From assembly GCA_023548195.1 (NCBI GenBank), contig JAJHZJ010000496.1, positions 9,014,644-9,078,643 on the forward strand: 64,000 nucleotides of DNA. The letters are read 5' to 3'. Shown here one piece after another: positions 51,905 to 61,844 of the stretch. Origin of the DNA: Bettongia penicillata ogilbyi (lineage: Eukaryota; Chordata; Mammalia; Diprotodontia; Potoroidae). A model generated the notes under the pieces. That model did not search any database, was not told where the DNA came from, and saw only the letters and a program-made list of their open reading frames with translations. The translations under genes were made by a program, and so were the position numbers. Within the stretch, counting starts at the first letter, position 1; every line of letters starts with the position of its first letter.

Positions 51905-52045
51905 GACTGTAGTGGGTTAATTAGCAACCATTTACTCAGATGCTGCTAAGTCAAGAGCACTGAATTAGTGCTAGGGAAGAAGACACAAGAATGAGAGACG
52001 GTGTCTCCACTCTTTAAGACTCTCTAGTCCAGTTTGAGACTTTAA
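51905..52045 (-). mobile_element. L2 LINE terminus, antisense
   Basis: 'GAATTAGTGCTAGGGAAGAA' and 'GTGTCTCCACTCTTTAAGAC' fit a decayed antisense L2 end. Confidence 0.55.
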
Positions 52046-52169
52046 CTCTTCCGCCAGTGAGATGGAAACATGAGCACCATGACGGCAACGAGTCAATTAA
52101 TATGCCTACTATGTGTGAGTCATTGTAGCCGCCAACATACACATCTGTGAATTTACAGTGTGAAACCAT

Positions 52170-52355
52170 GGGGCATCATGGTGTAATGAAAAGGATATTG
52201 ATTTAGAATCTGAGGACCCACGTAGGATTTCTGATTCTGCCACTTCTTTCACTTTAAGCCTTTTGCATCTTTGGGACTCAGTTTCCCCATCTGTAAAATG
52301 AGAGATTTGTACATAATGGCCTCTGATGTTACTTTCAGCTCTAAATCTATGAGTC
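52170..52355 (+). mobile_element. MIR SINE
   Basis: 'GCATCATGGTGTAATGAAAA', 'ACTCAGTTTCCCCATCTGTA', 'AAATGAGAGATTTGTACATA' and 'CTTTCAGCTCTAAATCTATG'. Confidence 0.8.
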
Positions 52356-52370
52356 TAAGAGTTCAGAGAT

Positions 52371-52443
52371 TTTTTTCACTGGACTCAAAAGCCTGGTTTC
52401 TAGTCTCTTTTTCAATGGACTCAAAGATGTGGGTTCTAGTTCT
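52371..52443 (+). repeat. Imperfect 36-bp tandem direct repeat
   Basis: 52371-52406 and 52407-52443 share TTTTTCANTGGACTCAAA, GTTTCTAGT/GTTCTAGT endings and equal spacing. Likely a local slippage or duplication event just after a MIR. Confidence 0.75.
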
Positions 52444-52584
52444 ACTCATTCTATTAACTTGCTCTAATTATCACCTTGGATAAGTCTCTTAACAGCTATT
52501 TATGAAAGAGGACCGTGACACTTCCCCATCTGCCCCGAAGATTTTGAAAGGAGCTGGCCCACCATTTTTCTAGGCTTGTAAGTC

Positions 52585-52725
52585 TCAGAACTAGAAGGAA
52601 GTTTCTTGGAAATCTCCTAGTCCAATTACCTCATCTTACAAGTGAAGAAACTGAGTCTGAGAAAGGTGAAACGAGCAGAGAGAACGTGATTTCACTGAGG
52701 GCCTCACCCTCCTAAGTCAAGTTGT
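52585..52725 (-). mobile_element. MIR SINE, antisense
   Basis: 'TCTTACAAGTGAAGAAACTG' and 'AGTCTGAGAAAGGTGAAACG'. Confidence 0.6.
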
Positions 52726-52781
52726 TTGTCCCCTCAGTAGGGAGGAGGCTTTAGGTTGAGGAGCAATGACAGTTTTGTGGT

Positions 52782-52935
52782 CGTGCAGTCATTCCAGTCA
52801 TTTCCAACTCTTTGTGACCCCATTTGGGGTTTTCCTGGTGAAGACACTGAACCGGTTTGACATTTCCTTCTCTAGATCATTCTCTAGCTCATTTTACAGA
52901 TCAGGAAACTGAGGCAAATGGAGTTAAAAGGAAAG
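52782..52935 (-). mobile_element. SINE RTE-like tail, antisense, truncated
   Basis: 'GTCATTTCCAACTCTTTGTG', 'ACCCCATTTGGGGTTTTCCT', 'CATTTCCTTCTCTAGATCAT' and 'AGATCAGGAAACTGAGGCAA' are the reverse complement of the composite SINE tail and CORE. The tRNA head is missing. It is the only antisense copy of this SINE I found. Confidence 0.85.
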
Positions 52936-53089
52936 GCATCCTGCTTGTCATTGATCTCATAGCTGCAAGTCTTCTAGTTGGGTAAGAGTGACCAAGCTGG
53001 TACTCTGCTTGTTTTTTCCCCCATATTTCAGTGAAATCTCCCATTTAAAGCTTTCATGGAGTGGGTACCTAAGCTTCCAAATCCTATAT

Positions 53090-53245
53090 TAGAAGCAGGT
53101 AAAAACCTCTGGATATGCAATCAGAGGACCTACCCAGGTTGGCATCCAGCCTTGACATTTTGTGTGGCACAGAACATTGCACAAAACTTTTCTGGGCCTC
53201 AGTTTCCTCATATGAAAATTGAGGAAATTGGTCTGACATGCTACT
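53090..53245 (+). mobile_element. MIR SINE
   Basis: 'GCCTCAGTTTCCTCATATGA' with a degraded head and the 'GGAAATTGGTCTGACATGCT' tail. Confidence 0.75.
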
Positions 53246-53247
53246 AT

Positions 53248-53435
53248 AGAAAGAGACTGATGGTCAGTCCTGGAGAATCTGAGTTCAAATCTCACACCTG
53301 TGTGCCTTTGGGCCCTCCCAAGATCAGTCTATATACCAGGCAATGTGCATTAGTTTCCTCATCTATAGCATGGAGGGATCATTCTAGATGCCCTCTAAAG
53401 TCCCTTGTGGCTCTCTTCCAATGATCTTATGATCT
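53248..53435 (+). mobile_element. MIR SINE, abutting copy
   Basis: 'CTGAGTTCAAATCTCACACC', 'TAGTTTCCTCATCTATAGCA', 'ATTCTAGATGCCCTCTAAAG' and 'TCTCTTCCAATGATCTTATG'. Confidence 0.8.
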
Positions 53436-54203
53436 CTAAGGTTTCCACCAATTTGAAAACTCCAACCTTATCTTTGCTAAAAATTCTAGTTCCCCAAAGA
53501 TGCTGCTATGTTGCCACTATCCCCTGTTGGTTTCTGTGGTGTCATATTGAAAGATCCAAATAATATTGTGTAATCCTTGTGGGTTCGAGCTTTGAGTTAG
53601 CTTCATCAGCATATACACTGGTAGATAAACTGCCAGACAGGGACCCTTCTTCTCTCACTAATGAGATTTAAAATGGCAGAACAGCAGCTTTTGTTCTCCC
53701 TGAACAAACCTTCTTGCTTCTGTTCCCATCTAAAGGAAGAAGAATGAAGCAGAGTATCTGCTGTTACAAATAGGCTGATGCCATATGCACTTTCAGGATT
53801 TCTCCCAGACCCTACCCCCACTTCTTGCTTTTCTGTGTATGTGTCAGGTTATTAACGATAGAGGAAAAAAAACTTTCTGGAAAATTTAGAGGGTGAGAAA
53901 ATGTTAGGAAGACTCTGAATCCCTCTGAGCTATTAATGGGGAATTATATAACAATAACCATGGGGTTGCTAGGTTTTTACTGCCTATGTGTCTGGGCAAA
54001 GCTGTGTTAAATATTAACAGGACTTGGGCTTGCCAAGGTATTGCTGAAGTGCCTGGATACTGCTCAGCCAATCACCAAGAAACATGTTTCCATGGAAGCA
54101 ATATCCTTGATTCATTTCATTCACAATGAAATCCTCACAAGAAAATTGATCTATAAAAAGAGCCATGTAAAATGGGAGCAAAAACATTTCTGGATGTTTG
54201 TTC
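53436..54203. other. Single-copy DNA, no gene
   Basis: The 53950-54190 part is repeat-free and includes a CCAAT word (near 54068) and TATAAAAAG (54152-54160) in promoter-like order, but no downstream exon or CpG island, so no promoter is called. Confidence 0.4.
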
Positions 54204-54258
54204 TATGCGTGTGTGTGTGTGTGTGTGTGTGTGTGCGCACGCACGTGCACATGTACAT
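54204..54258. repeat. 55-bp uninterrupted alternating purine-pyrimidine tract
   Basis: Begins TATGCGTGTG, runs through a (GT)n core and ends GCGCACGCACGTGCACATGTACAT without a break in alternation. The CG-containing part is a classical Z-DNA former. Confidence 0.95.
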
Positions 54259-54734
54259 CCTGCTTCATGCCTTTAAACATAATCTAAACACAGTTGGGCT
54301 TTCAGGGCAGCTTGCAAAATCAAATGATACAGTTAACCCCAAATTTACCAGTTCTTTTTCACACAGGATCTCCAAAGATGGAATTGCTAAATCTTGCAGA
54401 ATGGCATTATCAGTTGCTCCTTTGTGAACTTCAACATAAATCCTTTGGATCCAGTTCTCCGATGGAAAAAGGAATAATCTTGATAGCTGGTGAATTATCA
54501 TTATTTTTATGTATAATAATAACCAATCATCTAATATTCTTTTCCTGACGGGAGAAAAAGTAATGAACATCCCCGAAAACCTTGAGTGGTCTGTCTGTGA
54601 TGAATTTATGGGAAGATATGGAAAAGAGTTGGATAGGATGGGCAGGCAAAGATGGGGGTGTGACCTGAATCCTTGGAGGAGATATCCATACAAAGGAGAT
54701 CACAGGTTCATTTGAGTATTTGCGTTTATGTTGA
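54259..54734. other. No gene seen
   Basis: A 142-codon minus-strand ORF (54265-54693) covers most of it, overlapped by plus-strand ORFs of 84 and 68 codons. No domain is recognisable in any of them. Confidence 0.45.
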
Positions 54735-54998
54735 TAATTAATTAGCATAATTGCTTAGTCTATACTAATCTCTGTGCAAGGATTTGGGGTTACAAAATTT
54801 TAAGAAAAGAAAGATAGTCCCTGCTCTTACAGAACTTACTACGGGAAGACGCGACATGTGTGTATAAGAGAATATATGAGATAAATTCTAAGTAAATGAG
54901 ATAATTTGTGGGGCCCTTGAAATATGATCAATCAAGGAAGACCTCATATAGGGAAGGGTTTTGAACTGTTCTTTGAATGAACTAGGGCTTCTAAAAGA
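54735..54998 (-). mobile_element. L2 LINE, antisense, part 1 (split by SINE)
   Basis: 'ATAATTGCTTAGTCTATACT', 'AGTCCCTGCTCTTACAGAAC' and 'GGAAGACCTCATATAGGGAA' follow the antisense L2 order. Confidence 0.7.
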
Positions 54999-55215
54999 TA
55001 GGGCAGAGTGCTGGGTTTGAAATCAGGAAAATCTGAATTCAAATGTATTCTCAGAAATTTCCTAGCTGTGTCTTTGGGCCAGTCACTTAACTTCTATTTA
55101 CCAATTAGAGAAGGAAATGGCAGACCATGTCAGTGCCTTTGCTAAGAAAGTCCCTTGGACTGTGGTCTACAGGGTCAGAAAGAGTCAGATACAACTGAAA
55201 TGACTAAACAACAGA
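54999..55215 (+). mobile_element. SINE with RTE-like tail inserted in L2
   Basis: 'GGTTTGAAATCAGGAAAATC', 'GAGAAGGAAATGGCAGACCA', 'AGTCAGATACAACTGAAATG' and 'ACTAAACAACAG'. The CORE is partly deleted (about 20 bp). Confidence 0.85.
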
Positions 55216-55300
55216 AAATAAGAGGTGACGGTAAGAAGAAGGGAGAGAATTCTAGGATGAAAGGACAAGCCATCCAAGGCAATTTCAGGGTAAGAACACA
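55216..55300 (-). mobile_element. L2 LINE, antisense, part 2
   Basis: 'GGGAGAGAATTCTAGGATGA' and 'CATCCAAGGCAATTTCAGGG' correspond to the 'GAGAGCATTCCAGGCATG' zone, which follows part 1 in the family. Confidence 0.65.
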
Positions 55301-56179
55301 AATTTAGGTTTTCTGACTTGAAATCTAGTCCTTGTCTCACTAGATCCAATTGGTTCTTCATATATAACCTTCTTTGAATCATGTCCCTAGTTAACATGTA
55401 GGTATGCTCCATCATAGTTGTCTCATCTCCTAAAACAATTACAGAAATGAATACACTAAAAAATAACTTAATATACTCTCATTTTAAATTTGCAGTCTCT
55501 CTGACTGTGAATTGAGGCTTAAGTAAATTTATTACTTAGATTGAAGATAAAAAAAGAAAAGATTTTTCTCAGAATCTTCTAAAAATTTACGGAGAAAACC
55601 AATCAGATTAGGTAGCTTGCACCTTGCTCTTCCCTTCACCTCAAATTCTAGGAGCTACGCCCCTAACTCCCACTTTCTTTAGTGGGCTAAGGTCTCCTAA
55701 AGGGGATTGATTACACTCTCCCTCAGGGTCATAGGGGATAACACTGAGATGTGGGCTGAGGTTTCTAGTATTGTTTACCTTGAGCCCCCATCCAGTATGC
55801 CCCCATTGATTATCAGTTGACGAATCAGAGTTCATTATATTTTGGAAAGCAGAGAGATGAACTATAAGAAAAGTTAGAGTAGAAGCATTTATTTTGCAAC
55901 CCACAAGTGCATTGAGTTCCCAGAAAGAAAAGGAGTTTAAGCTTTGGGAGCAGCTGTGAGAAAAGGGATTGCTCCTGGTTGGACAAAAGTTCTTTTTGCC
56001 TTCTATGGGTCTTCATGAAGTCCACTGTAGGTGTTGCTCTCTGCTTGGCTCTTAGGTTCAGTGCCCTTGTAGAGTCCTGACGTCACATGTAATGGCTCAA
56101 AATTCTTTACTCTTCCCCAGTTGATTAAGGATTTGCTCCCCCTCTGTTTAAATCTTGATTAACTGATCGAGGAATTGTA
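55301..56179. other. About 0.9 kb single-copy DNA, no gene
   Basis: Contains a consensus CRE word TGACGTCA at 56078-56085. ORFs of 66-87 codons overlap in different frames without motif. Confidence 0.4.
56078..56085. promoter_or_regulatory. Consensus CRE word TGACGTCA (possible)
   Basis: Perfect 8-bp palindrome bound by CREB/ATF proteins, retaining its CpG in a CpG-poor region and not inside a recognised repeat. A single word is weak evidence of function. Confidence 0.25.
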
Positions 56180-56375
56180 GTCAATCAGTCTGTCAATAAA
56201 CATTTATTTTTATTTCTGTGTGTCAGGCAATGTGTACTGGGGATGCCAAGAACGCAAACACTTGGTCTTCATCTCAAGGAGATATCATTCTAATGAGAGA
56301 GGTTGTGCAAGTAAAATGTACATAAAAGCTGTAAACAGTGTAAATGGGAGGGAATTTCAGACAGAAGATTAGGGG
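56180..56375 (-). mobile_element. L2 LINE 3' end, antisense
   Basis: 'AATAAACATTTATTTTTATT', 'GTGTACTGGGGATGCCAAGA' and 'CATCTCAAGGAGATATCATT'. Confidence 0.8.
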
Positions 56376-56884
56376 GAGACATGGAAAGGGTTAATATACA
56401 CCTTTCATTGGGTAATTGACTGAGTCTTTGAATCTGTAATTCAATCAAGAGACATTCTCACCTATGAAGGCATCAGGGCAGAGATCATCTTGTTTGTAAC
56501 TTTAATTGGAGTTGAATGCTATGAGACACTCCTTTCACACTAATTATAAATTGTGCTCATTGAGTCATAAAAGGAGTTCCTCTAAGGCTTTCTGTTGGCA
56601 AAACACGGTCATCTTCTGCAAATGACTACAAGTGCTTGAATGCATTTGGTCTTCATTTCTTTCAAAATGAGATGCTTTGGAATAAGCTCTTTGTAGGAGA
56701 GCTGATGGAGAAATGCTTCCTTTATCTGGCATAGGCAAGGAATGTCTTATCTTGGATGAATTCATTTTTCAGATAAGTGAAGTTTATCCCTTTGAGCCAT
56801 ATGCTTCCATCCCACCCTTTACTTTACATTTTGTCACATCAGATGGAAAATTTTCTACTATACACTTCCTGGCTTTACAATACA
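56376..56884. other. No gene or clear repeat seen
   Basis: Single-copy-looking AT-rich DNA. Confidence 0.35.
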
Positions 56885-57080
56885 TTCATATATAAATATG
56901 TACATATATAATATATCCATATATAAGCTCATACATCACAGTGGAGCTCTGGCAAATGTTGAACAATGAATTCTCTGAAAAAATGTATACATGACATATT
57001 TTTAAATTTACCTGCATCATTAACATCTTCTTCATTACTTTCTTAAGTCTAGACAACAAAACACACACACACACACAAAT
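56885..57080. repeat. AT-rich alternating tract and (AC)n
   Basis: 'TTCATATATAAATATGTACA' at the start and a pure (AC)n run at 57060-57077, with single-copy sequence between. Confidence 0.7.
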
Positions 57081-57179
57081 CAGGCCCTAAAATGTAGTTT
57101 GATGATTTCTGAGGTATAAATGCTCATACTAAAAATTTAACAATCAACTCTATGGCTTGAATAGGTTCCAGCATACCTC

Positions 57180-57345
57180 TGTCATATATCACAGGTCCAG
57201 ATATACATACATACATATATCATAAATGTAAATCATATATAGGATTGAATTTTGTCTGAACTTGTGATATTATATGTGTATATATGCATATATAGCTTCA
57301 TAACATGATATAAATATGTTTATTGTATATACTTGTACACATCAC
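57180..57345. repeat. TACA/TATA-rich tract
   Basis: 'CATACATACATATATC' and 'TATATGTGTATATATGCATA' words in an AT-rich background. Confidence 0.7.
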
Positions 57346-58044
57346 ATGTTATCTATGTTTTCATTGATGTATTAATGTCTTGTGGTGGGAATTCTCCACG
57401 TACTATTTAGAACTTAATTTTTTAGGAGTCCATGATGTGTATTGTCACTCCAGCCCAGACAACAGCTACTTCAAAAGACTGTATAGCCAGTCCAACCTTA
57501 CACTTTTGTAGGTGTTCATCTGTTAGATGAGATTTCAGGGGCACCAAAATTCTATGCTGTCACTAAACACCTCCTCTACTAGCCTGAGAGAGTATATAAA
57601 CTTTTCTGCCATTAGAGGCCTTCTTTGAGTTAAAACATTGTCTCCAACAGACCCTGTTAAAACACACGTAGGTAACTTAGGAAATACATGGGAACTCATG
57701 AATAGTCATTTAATATAGCAATAGGCTTTATAGTTTATCCAGTTAGCTAGCCATCAATAAAAAGAAAGATCAGGGTCTTAAAGGAATGTGACATGAGTCA
57801 GTTAAATTTCAATGCACAAGAGGAATTTCAACACACAAGAGGAAGCTTAAGACATTCCAAGAGTTTATGAGCTTCCTTGAGTCCCCTGTCCCATCCTTGC
57901 TCTTAAGTCTAGACAATGGTTAGAACATAGCACGTGGACAACGGTCATCCGGACAGTGGCTGGAGGCATATCTTAAGAAAGGCATGAAGACTCTTTCAGT
58001 TCCGCCTTTTCCTGGTGCAATTAGTCAACTTTAATTATGGCTCA
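57346..58044. other. About 0.7 kb single-copy DNA, no gene
   Basis: 'GCACAAGAGGAATTTCAACA' is followed at once by a near-repeat 'CACAAGAGGAAGCTTAAGA'. No ORF of note. Confidence 0.35.
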
Positions 58045-58590
58045 TTGCCAAAGATGAGCTAGAGATCATCCAGAAAAGCAGGGCCAGGGTGATGAAGGAT
58101 CTCAAGATCATGCCATCTGAAGGCAGGTTGAATGTTTAGCTTTGGGAAAGGATGACTTCGTGGGTAACACAATAACTGACTTTGAGTGTTAAGTGAAAGG
58201 GATAAAAATATAAGCCACCAAGACAGTAATTGCCATCAAATAATTCTTCTAATAGAAGAAGACTGAAATCAGAAAGAGGACTGCAAGAGGAAGGAGAAGA
58301 GAGAAGGAGGAAGAGAAGTCTGGAGAGTAAGTGCAGGCATCCATGGAATAAAGAGAGGACAGATCTGTGCTTGGCCCAGAGGCCCGAACTCTAGGTGGAA
58401 TTTACAGAGGAGTCATATTACAGTCTGATAGAAGGAAAAAACTTGTAATGAGTCCTGTCCCTAATGGAAAGAGCTATTTCAGGAGTCGGTGGGCTCTTCC
58501 TGACTCGTCAAGTAAAAACTGAGTGGCCACTTGTCAGTATATTGTAGAGCAAACTCAGATAGAAATGAGGACCAGTAGATAAGTATATAA
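58045..58590 (+). mobile_element. L3/CR1 LINE 3' region, sense, longest copy
   Basis: 'GCAGGGCCAGGGTGATGAAG', 'GATCATGCCATCTGAAGGCA', 'GCTTGGCCCAGAGGCCCGAA' and 'GTGGCCACTTGTCAGTATAT' in L3 order. A purine-rich segment (about 58255-58325) is expanded between the blocks. Frames are broken. Confidence 0.8.
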
Positions 58591-58743
58591 AGATCCCTGT
58601 AGGCCACAAATTGACTTAGAAAATCACTTATTAATATTACCTATGCTTTATTATATTTTGATATTGTTAAATATTTTTAAATTACATTTTAATCTGTTTC
58701 AGGTTGCATTGGGGATTCTTGTTAGCCACATGTTTGACACCTG
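58591..58743. mobile_element. hAT-type MITE relic
   Basis: 'CTGTAGGCCACAAATTGACT', 'ATTTTTAAATTACATTTTAA' and the end 'AGCCACATGTTTGACACCTG', a terminus typical of a hAT family (CAGGTGTCAAACATG on the other strand). The 5' end abuts or interrupts the L3. Confidence 0.65.
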
Positions 58744-58764
58744 ATTCTGGTAGAAATCAAGTAA

Positions 58765-59005
58765 TTGGATCCTAGATGACACGGTGGAAAAAGTACTAGA
58801 GTTGAAGTGAGTTAAGACCTGAGTTCAAATTTTGCTTCAGATACTGACTATGTGATCTTTGGTAAGTTACTTACCCTTCTTCAGTCTCAGTTTCCTAAAT
58901 TGTAGAAACAGGATAATTATAACCCCTACCTTACTAGGTTATTGATAGGATCAAAGGAGATAACATATGTAAAGTGCTTTCCAGGACTTAATGCTATACC
59001 TGACC
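58765..59005 (+). mobile_element. MIR SINE, full length
   Basis: 'GGATCCTAGATGACACGGTG', 'GACCTGAGTTCAAATTTTGC', 'TCTCAGTTTCCTAAATTGTA', 'GGATCAAAGGAGATAACATA' and 'GCTTTCCAGGACTTAATGCT'. A second MIR tail (59010-59105) follows. Confidence 0.85.
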
Positions 59006-59105
59006 TTAATTAAGTAAGCATTTAAATACTTGGCAATTTGTAAACTTTGAAGTGTTATATACATAGTACTATTATTATATACATATTACTATTATTAATT
59101 ATCAT

Positions 59106-59779
59106 TTTAAATTCACATTTAGGCTGGGATAGATGACCTCTTAGCCAATCAGAAATTTGGTGGCAGCAGCACTGAGAGAAGAGAAAATGGGGTCGCAGTA
59201 TATCTTTGTCATCTTTTCCTACTTTGAAAATTTTGCCTTGGGCTTTAGTGTGACATAGGTCAGAGGAAATAGCTGGAGACAGACCCGTATTATTGGATGA
59301 TTTTTATTCTTCTCCATCTGGCAGTACCTTATGCTAGGATTGTGGGGTCTGACTGGAGAAACAATGCTACTAGAATGGAGAATTGATGCTGTTTCAAATA
59401 TTTCACATAGACCCAGTTCTACTGCTGCCCACCAGGGTTTAGGCTTAGGATTATTTCAGGAGAAAGCAGGCTGTAAAATACAGTTTATTTGCTCCAAGGA
59501 TATGCGACTACTTTGCCCCCCAAATTTCTGAAGGGAAGGGGTTGAAAAGTGACTTCAAGCCTTTAAATAAGATTCTCCTGTTGAATGACTACCATGGAAA
59601 CTTGCTTGGGATATTGCAAGATTCTGACTCTGTTTTATGCAATATTTTCTCCTATTATCATTCCTGTCAATGGACATTTCTCCTTCCTCTGTATGATCTA
59701 ATAACAATTCATCATATACCACCTTGTGCTAGAGCTTGTACTGTATTATTTCTGCCTTCAATTATTACTTATCTTTTAA
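59106..59779. other. No gene or clear repeat seen
   Basis: Single-copy-looking; part of 59620-59779 may be decayed L2 leading into the next entry. Confidence 0.35.
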
Positions 59780-59910
59780 AGTATTAATTTCAGTTGAAAG
59801 GATTGTGAGCTGCTTGAAGGTAGGGATGATGTCTTATACTTCCCGTATATATCCCCTAAAAAGGCGAGCCACACAGAAAGCACTCAGGCACTATTTATTG
59901 ATTGAAGAAG
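59780..59910 (+). mobile_element. L2 LINE terminus
   Basis: 'GGATTGTGAGCTGCTTGAAG' and 'CACTATTTATTGATTGAAG'. Confidence 0.75.
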
Positions 59911-60009
59911 CAAGTACATTCGTAACAATATGGTGGTTCTAGGTCTCTTTAAAGTGCCTCACATAGAAAAATTCTTTTCTTTGGGAAGTTCTCCCCTTTG
60001 GGAATTCCA

Positions 60010-60595
60010 TCCATTACTGTAATTCCAACTCATACCTCTATGCCTACAACTTAGAAATCACCCCACCAGCTCTCTCTAGACTATAGCTCCAGTAACATAT
60101 CTTCAACTTCCTGAGACTTGTAATGTATGGAAGTCACCTTCCACATGACAGTTCTGAGTCTCAGTTCATCACCTTTTCTCCAAAGCTATTTCTCCTTGAC
60201 TTCCCATGGCACTGGCTGTCACCCATGCATAGAGTGTGCTTCATAAAATCACAAGTCTCTTTCAAAACTCAGTTCCAGCATTCAGGTAAGTAGAGAGTGG
60301 ATTGTTTTTGTTTATGGACTAGAATAAATGGCTGAGATCCTTTCCAGCTTCCAAACTCAAGGATTTAGCATGACATCTTCCTGATCCCCATAGCTGCTGG
60401 TGCCTTTCACTCCCATAATTTCTGTATATTTATTTTATGTATATTTTTCTGTGCTATTACACATCCATTTGGTCTCTCTGAATAGGATATAAGCTTCTTG
60501 AGGGCAAGGATTGTTTCGGTTAGTTCTGTCTTGGTAACCTAGTGCTTTGCACATAGTAGATGCCAACCACCTGCTTGTTGACTGGTTATTTGTTT
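60010..60595 (+). mobile_element. L2 LINE 3' region, sense, long copy
   Basis: 'GATATAAGCTTCTTGAGGGC', 'AAGGATTGTTTCGGTTAG', 'CCTAGTGCTTTGCACATAGT' and 'CTTGTTGACTGG' are a well-preserved terminus. The 60010-60250 part is plausible upstream L2. A further L2-like piece, 'GCTCAAAACTTTTAATGGCT', lies at 60659-60680. Confidence 0.8.
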
Positions 60596-60704
60596 TTTTC
60601 ATGACACATGCTCACAGGTAGGTATTTCTTATTGAAATAAAATTTTGGTCATGCTCTTGCTCAAAACTTTTAATGGCTCACCTTGCCTATGGCAGAGATT
60701 GATA

Positions 60705-60935
60705 ACCTCTTTCTGTAGATAATGTATTCCATAGATGTTGTTCTTTGGCTATGAGTCATGGAACACTATAGCCTCCAAAGAATCAAATATGAATACCACC
60801 CAGAGGGCAGTGGAGAAGAACATGGTGGGTGGGTGTGAGCAAGCTGTAACACATCGCAAAATTACAAGGCAGAACTGGAGAAAAAGATGTCATAAAAGAA
60901 ATGCATTATTTAAAGACAGGATGGGTTGATCCCAC
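60705..60935 (+). pseudogene. RTE-type LINE ORF2 C-terminal remnant
   Basis: A 64-codon frame (60735-60929) reads 'FGYESWNTIASKES', then 'TTQRAVEKNMVG', then 'NWRKRCHKRN'. This parallels the YGxExW...TQRAMExxM(L/V)G order at the end of RTE-clade reverse transcriptases. No RT core or endonuclease nearby, so it is a dead fragment related to 36858-37060. Confidence 0.7.
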
Positions 60936-61034
60936 AGCAGAAGCAAGATGTAACTGATGTACAGCTCAAAGACTCCCTTCCTCTTCTCTTTCCCTCCCTC
61001 TTGTCTCTCCCTCCCTCTCCCCATCTGCTCGTCC

Positions 61035-61335
61035 TCCATTTATGAAGTACTATGTGACATATATTGTTCTAGGACTGAGAGATAAACATAGACATGGGCC
61101 AATCCCTGCCTTAAAGAAGCTTGCATTCAACTGGAGGAAGGGGGACAACATGAAGACACAATTTGACATAAAACATAGGTGAAGCAATTTTCAGTAAGGT
61201 GGTCACCAACAACTTGGGATCAAGATAGGTTTCCGCTAGGAAGGTGGCCCTTGGGCTGAGATTTAAAGACAGCTTGAGATTCTATTAGGTTGAACTAATG
61301 GGTGCAGAATACATTCCAGGTATGAGAAAACAAGG
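61035..61335 (-). mobile_element. L2 LINE 3' end, antisense
   Basis: 'TTATGAAGTACTATGTGACA', 'CCAATCCCTGCCTTAAAGAA', 'TTCCGCTAGGAAGGTGGCCC' and 'GGGCTGAGATTTAAAGACAG'. Preceded by a CT-rich patch (60978-61030). Confidence 0.8.
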
Positions 61336-61439
61336 ATGACCCCCAGAATTTTGGGGTCTATGCTAATCTTAACTTTCTTCAACCTCTAATGCTTTATGAG
61401 TCCTGTTCACTTGGTAAATCCTATGATCTCATGAAATTT

Positions 61440-61610
61440 CTAGTCTTTCATTATCACATGATGACTACACACTAACCGCTATATAACTGTTCAGGTGTTT
61501 ATATTTTCTCTGTCCCACTAGACCGTAAATTCCTGGTGCTCCGGGGCTATGTCTTATACATCTTTATATTCTCTATAGTACAGTTCCCTAAGCAAAGGTG
61601 TTTAGGTAAT
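61440..61610 (+). mobile_element. L2 LINE terminus
   Basis: 'CACTAGACCGTAAATTCCTG' and 'ATAGTACAGTTCCCTAAGCA' follow the sense L2 end order. Confidence 0.65.
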
Positions 61611-61714
61611 ACAAATCCTTTTTTTTTTTTTGAAGGGGAGTCTACCCTTTATTTCAACAGATTGTCTCTGATCTAGATATATGCTCTCCCTCTGCCTGCT
61701 ATGTCAAACCTTCT

Positions 61715-61800
61715 CCTTTTACTAGAATCAATCAATCTACATGAACTTATTGAATTCTTACTCTGTCCCAGACTCTGGTAGCCACTAGATTTACTAAGCC
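61715..61800 (-). mobile_element. L2 terminal fragment, antisense
   Basis: 'GAATTCTTACTCTGTCCCAG' and 'ACTCTGGTAGCC' fit the antisense L2 end. Short. Confidence 0.45.
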
Positions 61801-61844
61801 AGACCACTTTCTCCCCAAATGTCTGGAGATGCAAGCCTGAAGAA

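Noticed and set aside
54067..54160. CCAAT and TATAAAAAG in promoter-like order
   Set aside because: No CpG island, exon, or ORF downstream; both words are common by chance in AT-rich DNA.
54265..54693. 142-codon minus-strand ORF
   Set aside because: No domain; overlapped by plus-strand frames of similar quality; no supporting signals.
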